DNA of 22,253 nucleotides from contig JBEKUT010000061.1 in NCBI GenBank assembly GCA_049514735.1, forward strand, positions 1-22,253, written 5' to 3'. The notes beneath the pieces are model-generated. The model did not search any database. It worked only from the letters and a program-made list of their open reading frames with translations, and was not told the origin of the DNA. This DNA is from JAICMB01 sp049514735. Lineage in GTDB: Bacteria > Acidobacteriota > Terriglobia > Bryobacterales > Bryobacteraceae. Positions within the stretch are counted from its first letter, which is position 1, and every line of letters starts with the position of its first letter. Positions 7,991 to 15,677 of this stretch are shown in pieces. The position numbers and the translations under genes are program-made.

Positions 7991-10900
7991 CTGGAGCGTT
8001 TTCTCTTCAACCCGCCGTGGTTCCGCGTGCTCCTCCGAAAACGAATGCGTTTCTTGCCAGTCGCATGCGCCCAACGTGCGCGACTGAAACACCTCCTTGG
8101 CCACATGCAGGCCGAGCCGGTGATAGCTTTCGAATTGCGATTCTTCGAAAAACTGATTGGCCGTCGATTGATGTGGAAATTCACGATGCTTCGCCAAATA
8201 AGCCTGCAGATCCGCCGGCTCGTCCCCGGCGAGCGATGCTTTTATATAGATCAGCTTTCCGGTGCGGCCTTCCGGGTACCGAATCAATCCTGCCGCCCAA
8301 TGCTGCGAGGAGATTGCCTCACCGTCCTTCGGACGGATGTCTTTCACGTCGATGTCGATGCGAACTCCAAAATCGACGAAGCATTTTCTAATCACGCCGC
8401 CCAACCCATCGAACGAGAACTTGTGATCTTCTTCGGCGTCGCAGGCGATAATCACGCTGCAGCGCCGCCGCACTAATTCATATATGCCAAGGTTCTCGAA
8501 GTGACCGCCATCGGATAGATAGACGTGCCGCTGGCGGTCGTCGGCCCTGCCGAAGAGCTCCCGGATTAAATACATGAGTCCATGGCGCGGCCCCGATCGC
8601 CTCCAACTTACGTCATGCCTCGGATTGCCTATCCACCAGCCGAGTCTCACATTCAATACGGTTAGCAAAAAAGCCATCGCACTGGAGGTGCGAAAACCTG
8701 CGTTGGGGCTGGCGGCCGCACCGGATATCGCCATCGCGGTGCCGAGATGAACCCCGCCGTCCGGATATGCGTAGGCGCTGGTCGGCCGGTAGCCTGCGCG
8801 CCGCAGGGGCAGCGCGGAAAGAGTTCCCGCTTTCGGCTGATAATCGTATCCGCAGAATCTCGGCGAGAAAATGAACGACGTCGCTTTGCGTTCCTGCCAA
8901 GACAGACGCTCGCCGTGGACCAGATTGAGGGCGGTATTGAAGATCGGATACGGTCCGATGTACGGCTCTTGAAAATCGCGCAGACCCGGCTCGCGGTCCG
9001 GCCGCAAGCTTGCCAACAGAACATCGTCGGCCATGTCGAAACCAGTCAACCGATTGGGTTTGCGCCGTGAGCAATGGGATGCTCCAAGATAGGTGCGAAT
9101 CAACCTGTTGCGATAGAAATGATGCATCGAGAACTCATTGATATTCACCGCACGCGACATCCAGTAAGTCACCAGGGCGAGGATCGCAAAGAACGCGATT
9201 TCGATTAAGAAGCCGGTAGACTCGACCCTAAAGTACCCGTGGACATTCGCTATCGAAGATGAAAAGTTCAAAACGCCGTCCGGCAAGGAGCCACACAGGG
9301 CCCACAGGCTTGGAGGGCCACACACCGCCTTGGTCAAAGCGAGCTGAGAGTTCAGCATTAGCTTATAGAGCAGGCTTGAAACGCACAGAAACAAACCAAT
9401 CATGAAGACATAAGGCGCGCCTACGGCAATTGCTCTGACGGTCAAACCCAGCTTGACGTTCTCAACATCTTTTTTCTTCGATTCGTTGGACTTTGCCGCA
9501 ATCACTCCGGCGCATGTCGTCACGGCCCAGCCCACAATGGCTCCCCACTTAAGCGATTGGCGCGGCCACGCCAGCAACGGTCCATAGAAGGCTATGCTGC
9601 ACAACGCGAGTATTCCGACAGCGTAGATTCCCAGATAGGACGCCACGGCGCTCCACCATTCCCGGCGGTCGTCCGGCAAGTTGCGCCCCATGAGTCCAAT
9701 GTGGATTCCAATGCAGATCGCAAAATCTGCGAGCACCAGCGGCGTCCCCCACACGGCTACATTCGTATTAAAGTTAGTGAGGCCGGCGGCCGCCCAATGC
9801 TTAAATAGCGCATAAATCCCATAAAGTATACTTGCCTTCACCCCGGCAACGAGGAGGGGCAGAAAGAAGCAGAGGAACCTCGCCACGCGCCTGTTCCGCA
9901 GCGTATTTCTAGTCTCCCTCAGATAGCACTGTACATAGCCGGCCCGAACTTGTAAATACAGAACGAGAATGAAGCAGACCAAGACCATCGCGCCAATGCC
10001 CGTAGCGTGCGTCCAGAAAGAGGCGATGTCACCCGTCGTCCCGGATTGTTCCCAAGCAAATTGGCGCAGCCGGTTCGCGCAGAGCCAGGCTGACAGGAAC
10101 GCGGGGAAAATGATGAAGCGCTGAATCTCCGGCGCGGTATCGCCAAATCCCGGCACGCGATTGGCTCGGGGGTCGCTTCGCGATCCACTCGTTTCGAAAA
10201 GCTTCAGGTTCCGGAGGACCCTAACGATTATCAGAAACTGACAAATCACCGCAATTAAAGTAACGATTTCCTCTTGCGCATGGCCAAAAGCTTCCAACCA
10301 GGCCGTGAATCCTCTGATGGCGTCGTCCAATAATCGCGGCGTCAGTAAGAGCGCCGCCAATCCCGGAAGCAGCACAATCAAATTGAGCACGGTGTTCCGC
10401 AACCAGGTCATTCCGGCGGTCCAAGTGTCCGCGCTAAATATTCCGTTTTGAGGCGTGAGATAGCTGCTGTAATCGCGCAAGAAAGAGATCGCCTGCAAGT
10501 CGTCGCAACGGGGATCGTTGTTCTCATCGGTGAGGCGCTTTTCAACCTCCCCAAAACCTTGCCTTTTGATCCACGCCGTGAGCCATCCACCGATGTAGCC
10601 GCCACCCGACACCGTTGAAAGGTAGTCTACGCGGCGCAAGACGAGGTGTTTGGCCATCCCCTGCAGAAGGCCCAAGTTGAAAGTCGCGCTGCGGACGCCA
10701 CCGCCTGATAGCGACAGGCCGAGCAGACGAGCATCCAGCGCACGATCCTTGACCTCCGCCGCGTCAGAGAGCGGTTCCGTAAAGCCGCGTTTTAACCGCG
10801 ATTTCGCGATATCGTCAAGTTCTTCGGACCAGACCTGTTCGAAGCACACCGGTCTGAATAAACAGCGCTCAAGGGCTTCGATCAATTGCGGATGCGTTTC

Positions 10901-11182
10901 TTCAGCCCGCGCCAGTTCGCCGCGAAGCCTGGCCTCGAGGTTGTCCAGTTCGGACTGCGGTGCATCCTGAATTGCGCGATAAATTTTGTCGCACTCAGGT
11001 CCGGCGTCGGACAAGAGTTCTTTAAGTTTCCGAAGCTCCGCGGCGGGAAAAGGAAACTCGGCGAAACGAAGCTTCTCGTTCTCGGAACGCCGCTCAAAAC
11101 GGAGTAAGGTGACGATTCGCGCTGCCATGCTCTCCGCTTGATAGAATTCACCACCGGGAGCGTTCGGAACTGTACTGCTCAT
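7976..11182 (-). CDS. Large patatin-like phospholipase with internal multi-helix membrane domain
   Basis: A 1068-residue protein. Residues 152-205 hold the patatin core start: the glycine-rich oxyanion loop SLSGGGVRSATFNLGLLQGM (157-176), then TVSGGGYIGGW with Ser192 as likely nucleophile. The catalytic Asp is Asp891 in YLSDGGHFENLG. Between them lie about ten hydrophobic segments (roughly 264-282, 305-323, 355-371, 396-414, 436-456, 476-498, 514-536, 546-563, 586-608 and 657-677), so the Ser-Asp dyad is split by a membrane domain of about 420 residues. An N-terminal 150-residue helical region precedes it. Patatins are acyl hydrolases acting on phospholipids; here both catalytic halves should face the same side, probably the cytosol. 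GAGG lies five bases before the ATG at 11182. The gene is flanked by yifB 3' sequences. Substrate and role are unknown. Confidence 0.9.
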   Translation of the reverse strand: MSSTVPNAPGGEFYQAESMAARIVTLLRFERRSENEKLRFAEFPFPAAELRKLKELLSDAGPECDKIYRAIQDAPQSELDNLEARLRGELARAEETHPQLIEALERCLFRPVCFEQVWSEELDDIAKSRLKRGFTEPLSDAAEVKDRALDARLLGLSLSGGGVRSATFNLGLLQGMAKHLVLRRVDYLSTVSGGGYIGGWLTAWIKRQGFGEVEKRLTDENNDPRCDDLQAISFLRDYSSYLTPQNGIFSADTWTAGMTWLRNTVLNLIVLLPGLAALLLTPRLLDDAIRGFTAWLEAFGHAQEEIVTLIAVICQFLIIVRVLRNLKLFETSGSRSDPRANRVPGFGDTAPEIQRFIIFPAFLSAWLCANRLRQFAWEQSGTTGDIASFWTHATGIGAMVLVCFILVLYLQVRAGYVQCYLRETRNTLRNRRVARFLCFFLPLLVAGVKASILYGIYALFKHWAAAGLTNFNTNVAVWGTPLVLADFAICIGIHIGLMGRNLPDDRREWWSAVASYLGIYAVGILALCSIAFYGPLLAWPRQSLKWGAIVGWAVTTCAGVIAAKSNESKKKDVENVKLGLTVRAIAVGAPYVFMIGLFLCVSSLLYKLMLNSQLALTKAVCGPPSLWALCGSLPDGVLNFSSSIANVHGYFRVESTGFLIEIAFFAILALVTYWMSRAVNINEFSMHHFYRNRLIRTYLGASHCSRRKPNRLTGFDMADDVLLASLRPDREPGLRDFQEPYIGPYPIFNTALNLVHGERLSWQERKATSFIFSPRFCGYDYQPKAGTLSALPLRRAGYRPTSAYAYPDGGVHLGTAMAISGAAASPNAGFRTSSAMAFLLTVLNVRLGWWIGNPRHDVSWRRSGPRHGLMYLIRELFGRADDRQRHVYLSDGGHFENLGIYELVRRRCSVIIACDAEEDHKFSFDGLGGVIRKCFVDFGVRIDIDVKDIRPKDGEAISSQHWAAGLIRYPEGRTGKLIYIKASLAGDEPADLQAYLAKHREFPHQSTANQFFEESQFESYHRLGLHVAKEVFQSRTLGACDWQETHSFSEEHAEPRRVEEKTLQMAAR

Positions 11183-11187
11183 AACAA

Positions 11188-11205
11188 CCTCAAATTACTA
11201 TGAGG
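11188..11205 (-). promoter_or_regulatory. Inverted repeat covering the patatin ribosome binding site
   Basis: On the minus strand CCTCA (11201-11205) and TGAGG (11188-11192) form a 5-bp dyad with an eight-base loop; TGAGG is also the ribosome binding site of the patatin gene, five bases before its ATG. In mRNA the hairpin could partly hide this site; in DNA it could be a small operator. It is weak evidence because the stem is short. Confidence 0.3.
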
Positions 11206-11285
11206 TATTGTGCGCGATTGACCGAACTCGTTTCACGAATAGCGATAATATTATTAACTGCGGCTAGTGCTGGAGATTTAATTCT

Positions 11286-12806
11286 TCAGGTCCAGTAGTT
11301 CCGGTCGAGACTGCGGTATTGCACCGCTTCGGCGAGGTGCTTGGCGGCGACGCGCTCCGCGCGGTCGAGGTCGGCGATGGTGCGGGCCACTTTCAAAATA
11401 CGGTCGTGAGCGCGCGCGCTGAGGCCCATTTTGCGCACCGCCATTTCGAGCGTGCGCTCTCCGGCATCGTCGAGCGCGCATAAATTGCGAAGCACTCGCG
11501 ACGGAATGTAGGCATTGTAGAAGCCGCGGGCTTGCTGGATGGATCGCGCATTATCGACACGCGCCCGCATGTCGGACGAAGAGACGCCCTGGTCTTTGCC
11601 GCGCAGTTCTTTATAGGGCACGGCCGGGACTTCGATATGTAGATCGATACGGTCGAGCAGCGGACCGCTCACCTTGCTCAAATACCGTTGGATGATGGCG
11701 CCGGTGCAACGGCATTCGCGCGTGGGATCGGAATAGAATCCGCACGGACAGGGATTCATAGCCGCTACGAGAATGAACTCGGATGGAAAGCAAAGCGTCA
11801 TGTTGCTGCGCGCGATGGTGACGGAATGCTCTTCGAGAGGCTGGCGGAGAAGTTCCAGAACGTTGCGCGCGAACTCCGGCAATTCATCAAGAAAGAGGAC
11901 TCCATGATGGGCCAGGCTGACCTCGCCAGGACGCGGCGTTCCGGTTCCACCGCCGATGAGACCCGCGTCCGAAATCGTATGATGGGGCGCGCGAAAGGGG
12001 CGCTGGCAAAGGAGACCGGCGCCTCGCTGGAGCAGTCCCGCGACACTGTGGATCTGCGTGGTCTGGAGCGCTTCCTGGAAGGTGAGGAGCGGCAGGATGC
12101 CGGCGAATCGCTTAGCCAGCATCGTCTTGCCGGAACCTGGCGGACCGATCATCAGAACGTTATGCGAGCCCGCGGCGGCGACTTCGAGGGCTCGTTTCGC
12201 GGTGGTCTGTCCACGCACTTCGCGGAAGTCGGGGTAGGAGGCGTCGAGCGGCGTGTTCACGAAGACGGGCATCGGCGCGGGTTGAAAACGATCCGGCTGA
12301 TTCAGGTAGGCGACCACTTCGGCGAGGTGCCGCATCCCGAACACGTTGACGCCTTCAGTCACGGCCGCTTCGGCGGCGTTGTCCGCGGGGACGAGCAGAT
12401 TGGCGATGCCTTGTTTGCGGGCGCAAACGGCCATGGAGAGCGCGCCGCGAATCGGCCGCAGCGTTCCATCGAGCGACAGTTCGCCCGCGAGCATGTGCTG
12501 ATCCGTGCCCGCAACATTTCCCATGGCGCCCAGGATGCCCATCGCCATGGGGAGATCGAATCCGGCGCCCTCCTTGCGCACGTTGGCGGGCGCGAGATTG
12601 ATAGTGACGGACTTGTTGGGATAACCGAAACCGGAGTTCATGAGCGCGGACTTGATGCGTTCGCGGCTTTCGCGCACGGCAGTATCGGGCATGCCGACGG
12701 TGATGAAGTCACGCTGGTTGCCGCCCGAGTACATGTCCACTTCGACGTCGATGAGGGTGGCCTCAATGCCGAAGACGGCGGCGCTGCGGGTGCGGTATAG
12801 GGCCAT
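11286..12806 (-). CDS. yifB: YifB/ComM-type Mg-chelatase-like AAA+ ATPase
   Basis: A complete 506-residue protein of normal family length. Residues 1-170 form the ChlI-like N-terminal domain (FITVGMPDTAVRESRERIKS, then NLAPANVRKEGAGFDLPMA). The AAA+ core has Walker A GPPGSGKT at 221-228, Walker B VLFLDELPEF near 303-312, and the family's Cys motif MNPCPCGFYSD at 350-360 with CRC at 366-368. The C-terminal domain ends QYRSLDRNYWT. In naturally competent bacteria ComM is a hexameric helicase that helps branch migration of incoming DNA; many other bacteria carry this gene too, and dprA is often nearby, but not here. No clear ribosome binding site precedes the ATG. Two fragments of its 3' end lie downstream, at 5798-5925 and 7910-7990. 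Confidence 0.96.
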   Translation of the reverse strand: MALYRTRSAAVFGIEATLIDVEVDMYSGGNQRDFITVGMPDTAVRESRERIKSALMNSGFGYPNKSVTINLAPANVRKEGAGFDLPMAMGILGAMGNVAGTDQHMLAGELSLDGTLRPIRGALSMAVCARKQGIANLLVPADNAAEAAVTEGVNVFGMRHLAEVVAYLNQPDRFQPAPMPVFVNTPLDASYPDFREVRGQTTAKRALEVAAAGSHNVLMIGPPGSGKTMLAKRFAGILPLLTFQEALQTTQIHSVAGLLQRGAGLLCQRPFRAPHHTISDAGLIGGGTGTPRPGEVSLAHHGVLFLDELPEFARNVLELLRQPLEEHSVTIARSNMTLCFPSEFILVAAMNPCPCGFYSDPTRECRCTGAIIQRYLSKVSGPLLDRIDLHIEVPAVPYKELRGKDQGVSSSDMRARVDNARSIQQARGFYNAYIPSRVLRNLCALDDAGERTLEMAVRKMGLSARAHDRILKVARTIADLDRAERVAAKHLAEAVQYRSLDRNYWT

Positions 12807-12984
12807 TAAGAGTGCTAGTGGGGTGGGGGCGGAATCGTCTCCGGCGAAGTTCAGACATTGGGGAGATCTGAGTGAATTGAATTACACTCGAGCATTTATG
12901 CAGCTATGCTACTATTTAGTGGGCTGTCAGTTCTCGGTTGAAGTTTGTCCTTTAAATCCGGGGGGTTGTGTGTTAGAGTTACGG

Positions 12985-12998
12985 TGGAGTGAACTCCA
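12985..12998. promoter_or_regulatory. MerR-type dyad, TGGAGT-GA-ACTCCA
   Basis: This perfect 6-bp inverted repeat with a 2-base spacer looks like the centre of MerR-family operators, which lie between widely spaced -35 and -10 boxes. TTAGAG at about 12973 and ATGACT at about 12999 could serve as weak boxes 20 bases apart. No MerR gene is in the window, and a promoter reading right would run antisense into the TPR-like gene. The function is inferred from shape only. Confidence 0.4.
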
Positions 12999-13012
12999 AT
13001 GACTGACAAACC

Positions 13013-13204
13013 TTAAGCTAGAAGGCGCGGAGCGATAAGGGCCTTGAAAGCATCAAGTTCCCTTAGTCCCTCCAGATCATTGTCTTGCAGCGCGCCCTGG
13101 GCGTTGCTGGGGTAAATTTCAATCGATATTTTCAGAGCTGCCAAGGCCCTTTCCTCCCAACCCTTCCGTTCTTCCGCCTTGTCTCCCTGAAGAGGACGCG
13201 CGTG
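13013..13204 (-). pseudogene. In-frame 3' extension of the TPR-like gene beyond an amber codon
   Basis: After the TAG at 13205-13207 the same frame stays open for 63 codons to TAA at 13013-13015 and encodes protein-like sequence: GDKAEERKGWEERALAALKI, then YPSNAQGALQDNDLEGLREL and DAFKALIAPRLLA. ALAALKxxIEIYP and LEGLRELDAFKALI are typical of the last TPR-like repeats in such proteins, so this is the original C-terminus. Either the gene is truncated by a nonsense mutation, the stop is read through, or the base is a sequencing error. Confidence 0.7.
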
Positions 13205-13921
13205 CTAGCAGGCGATGTTGAACCACGCGTCCGCCACGTCTCTATCGTTCAGCCCCGCTTTGGCTTTGCTCTCAATGAAACTTTTCAGTACTGAGATCGC
13301 CTTGGGGCGGTCGTGGATCTTTTTCATGTAAAGACGTGCCAGCTCAAAATGCAATCCCCGGTCCAAGGGAAAGCCCTCCCTAAAGCTTTCCAATGTTTCT
13401 TTGGTAGCTTCAGTGAATGTCGGGGACTCCGACGCGCTAGCGACGTACTGCCTGGCGGCGCCCACCTCTCTACCCATGTCGATTTGGGTGTGCAGAGCGT
13501 CGGCTTTTCTTTCGGCATTTTCCGCCCTATTCTGGGCTTGTTCCGCTTTCTGCCGGATGTCTCCGATTTGTTTTTCTACCTGGGCAGCCACCACCGGAAG
13601 CAAGCGGTGCCCTATAGAACCAGCGACAAAAGAGAGGGCAGCGAGGGAGAGCAAATCAACGTCCGAGGCTCCATTGAACTTGTTGACGCTCAAGGCCGCG
13701 AATAGGACTGCGCTGGCTCCGCCAAAGCCGACCAAACATCGCGCAGTAAGGAAAAGCAAGACGGGCACGCCTTTAGCAGCAGAATACTTTCCGTCCTTGG
13801 TTCTGCCGCCATCCGCAAGGGCATATACGGCGGCCACCATACCGCCCATTGCTCCGGAAGTTCCCACAATCTCAAGCCCGGTTGAAAATTCAAGCGACGA
13901 GTTTTGAGATGCCAGCAACAT
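13205..13921 (-). CDS. Membrane protein with coiled coil and TPR-like C-terminus, cut by amber stop
   Basis: A 238-residue protein from the ATG at 13921, which is set by a strong AAGGAGG (complement of 13931-13937, nine-base spacer); the frame also opens at 13963, but that start is poor. Hydrophobic segments lie at about residues 18-37, 51-79 and 88-112. Residues 114-147 are a strong coiled coil (VEKQIGDIRQKAEQAQNRAE, then NAERKADALHTQ). From about 185 helical repeats resemble TPRs (HFELARLYMKKIHDRPKAIS, then ADAWFNIAC). The coiled coil and repeats should be cytosolic and bind partners. Translation ends at TAG 13205-13207 although the frame continues sensibly for 63 codons. Family and function are not recognised. 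Confidence 0.75.
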   Translation of the reverse strand: MLLASQNSSLEFSTGLEIVGTSGAMGGMVAAVYALADGGRTKDGKYSAAKGVPVLLFLTARCLVGFGGASAVLFAALSVNKFNGASDVDLLSLAALSFVAGSIGHRLLPVVAAQVEKQIGDIRQKAEQAQNRAENAERKADALHTQIDMGREVGAARQYVASASESPTFTEATKETLESFREGFPLDRGLHFELARLYMKKIHDRPKAISVLKSFIESKAKAGLNDRDVADAWFNIAC

Positions 13922-13994
13922 CGTCAGCCACCTCCTTGCTATTGCGTTTAAGCAAAGGATCAACGGACGAAGTAATCATATCGGTAAAGCTCAT
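13890..13994 (-). CDS. Possible short ORF coupled to the TPR-like gene
   Basis: A 34-residue frame, MSFTDMITSSVDPLLKRNSK followed by EVADDVAGISKLVA. It overlaps the start of the TPR-like gene by 32 bases and covers its ribosome binding site, so if translated it could couple expression. No ribosome binding site is seen before its ATG, and the frame also opens from 14168. It may be chance. Confidence 0.25.
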   Translation of the reverse strand: MSFTDMITSSVDPLLKRNSKEVADDVAGISKLVA

Positions 13995-14152
13995 AAATAA
14001 AGTCGTGGCATTGTTCCCATTACTGTTTTTTGATGCCGATTGCACGTTGGCGGTCCGGCTCCCGGCGAGAGGATCCGCGGAATCGCTGTACGGTATTGCA
14101 CGGCCCTTCGCGATCGCTCCGCCAGCGCCGTTCAGCAGGCTATGATCTGGGA

Positions 14153-14998
14153 ATGCGCTTGCCGTCATCGGGTCGACGTGTGTGTTTTCTTGTGCCGCTT
14201 ATGCTGCTGGCTTCGGCGGCGTTGCGGGCGCAGGCGATTCCAACTCCGGAATCGGTACCGGGCCACAAACTGGGAGACGATTTTTATCTCGCCAATTACT
14301 ACGCCCCGCGCGACTATTTCCGGAAGCTGGCCGCAAGTTCCGACCGGATAAAATTAATCTCCGTCGGCAAGACCACGCGGCGGCTGGATTGAGAGATCGC
14401 GATTCGTCTCTTCGCCGAAAAACCTGGCACAGCTCGATAAATATAAGGCCATCTCGAGGCGGTTGGCAGCCGGCCGCCGGCTCAACGACGGCTCGGCGCA
14501 CGGGCTGGCTCGCGAGGGCAAGGCGATTCGTGCACATTGATGGCGGTCTGCATTCCACCGAAGTGGCCGGCAATTAGCAATCGATATCTCTTGCTTACAA
14601 ACTTGTCTCGACGCAGAGCGACCCTGAAATCGACACCATTCTGGACAACTTGACTCTCATGTTATGGCCTACGCTGAATCCCGATGTACAGAACGAAGTG
14701 GCTGCCTTGTATCGGAAGAACCTCGGGACTTCATACGAGGTGAGCCCGTTGCCCGATCTCTATCAGGAATACGTGGGACACGACAACAACCGCGATGGCT
14801 ACGTGCAGAACATGCTCGAATCGCAGGAGATCACGCGAACGGAACTCGAATGGGATCCGGCGATATTCAACTGTCACCATCAGACGGCGCCGTTTCCGAC
14901 GCGCCTCTTCATCCCGCCCTTTACGGAGCCTATTTCGTCGAACATCGACCCGACCATTGCGCGGTACCAACAACCGCTTCCTTATGATCGCGGCTAGG
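14153..14998 (+). pseudogene. Broken M14 zinc carboxypeptidase gene (5' third only)
   Basis: The gene begins at 14153 with a signal peptide (MRLPSSGRRVCFLVPLMLLA, then SAALRAQAIPTPESVPGHKL) and the mature start DDFYLANYYAPRDYFRKLAA. It is then broken: TGA at 14390-14392 probably replaced Trp in GKTTRxLDWEI, an indel near 14400-14417 shifts to the frame of NLAQLDKYKAISRRLA, and a second shift near 14520 leads to HIDGGLHSTEVAG, which holds the HxxE zinc-binding motif. TAG at 14576-14578 then interrupts the frame, followed by PTLNPDVQNE, VGHDNNRDGY and FNCHHQTAPFPTRLFIPPF, ending at 14996-14998. M14 peptidases of this type are much longer, so the 3' part is lost too. It is not functional. Confidence 0.9.
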
Positions 14999-15057
14999 TC
15001 AAACACCCGAGAAGATATTGTTCGTCACCTCACTATTATGGGAGGAGCTGCCAATCT

Positions 15058-15507
15058 ATGTGGAACAAACGCAACGAGGGGGACTCGCGCCAGGCCGCGA
15101 CCGCGCCCCTGCCCTCCAGTCCGGCCGCTACGGCGGCCGCACCCGCGCGGGCGCCGGACCCGCCGAGGAGCATCGCGATTCTCGGGCCCAGCGTCGTCGT
15201 CAAGGGGGATATTCATAGCGAAGAGGATCTGACCATTGAAGGCGAAGTCACGGGACTCGTAGAAGCCATCGGCTACAGGCTGACCATCGGGCCGAAGGGC
15301 AACCTTCAAACCGGCGGCGTGAAAGCGCGCGAAATCGTCGTGATGGGGAAGATGAAAGGAAGCGTAGAAGCAACCGAGAAAGTTTATATCCGCAAGGATG
15401 CCCAACTTGTCGGGGATGTGCAGACGGCTGGAATCGTCATCGAAGATGGCGCTTACTTCAAAGGCGGCATCGATATTCGAAAGGGACCGCCGATAAAGGA
15501 AGTCTGA
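15058..15507 (+). CDS. Bactofilin (DUF583) cytoskeletal protein
   Basis: A 149-residue protein. Residues 1-37 are a disordered Ala/Pro/Arg-rich tail (SSPAATAAAPARAPDPP). Residues 38-142 are the bactofilin beta-helix with regular short turns: IAILGPSVVVKGDIHSEEDL, then TIEGEVTGLVEA, LTIGPKGNLQTGGVKAREIV, VMGKMKGSVEATEKVYI and GDVQTAGIVIEDGAYFKGGI. Bactofilins polymerise without nucleotide into membrane-associated filaments that act in cell shape, stalk growth or polar positioning. GGAGGAG at 15041-15047 lies ten bases before the ATG. A 50-residue membrane peptide gene follows 15 bases after the stop and is probably co-transcribed. No peptidase of the M23 type, a frequent partner, is adjacent. 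Confidence 0.93.
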   Translation: MWNKRNEGDSRQAATAPLPSSPAATAAAPARAPDPPRSIAILGPSVVVKGDIHSEEDLTIEGEVTGLVEAIGYRLTIGPKGNLQTGGVKAREIVVMGKMKGSVEATEKVYIRKDAQLVGDVQTAGIVIEDGAYFKGGIDIRKGPPIKEV

Positions 15508-15522
15508 TAGGTAGGTACGCTT

Positions 15523-15675
15523 ATGCTGTCGTGGATTGCAAGCGCGGTATTGTTGGTGGTTTTTGTGTTATTGCTGGGGCTCTTGCATTCACGGCGGCAG
15601 CGGCGGAAATCGTCGGCCGAGATGCGCGATTACATGCGACGCAACTTCAGAATCGGCGAAAAGCCCTGGCAGTGA
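15523..15675 (+). CDS. 50-residue single-pass membrane peptide downstream of bactofilin
   Basis: A frame of 50 codons, MLSWIASAVLLVVFVLLLGL followed by LHSRRQRRKSSAEMRDYMRR and a tail ending FRIGEKPWQ. Residues 4-21 form one membrane helix; the remainder is strongly basic and should lie in the cytosol by the positive-inside rule. It begins 15 bases after the bactofilin stop, preceded by a weak AGGTAGG, and ends two bases before the convergent gene at 15678. Its place in the operon, the fit between genes and the clean helix-plus-basic-tail design support a real gene. It could tether bactofilin to the membrane; this is inference. Confidence 0.6.
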   Translation: MLSWIASAVLLVVFVLLLGLLHSRRQRRKSSAEMRDYMRRNFRIGEKPWQ

Positions 15676-15677
15676 CC

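Noticed and set aside
11688..12800. 370-codon plus-strand open frame
   Set aside because: It lies wholly antisense to the complete yifB gene and is rich in Arg, Gly, His and Glu without any domain; it is a GC-rich shadow of yifB.
7976..12806. Patatin plus yifB as a two-gene defence system
   Set aside because: They share orientation, but YifB is a common housekeeping ATPase, the 103-base gap suggests separate control, and the flanking repeats explain the adjacency better.
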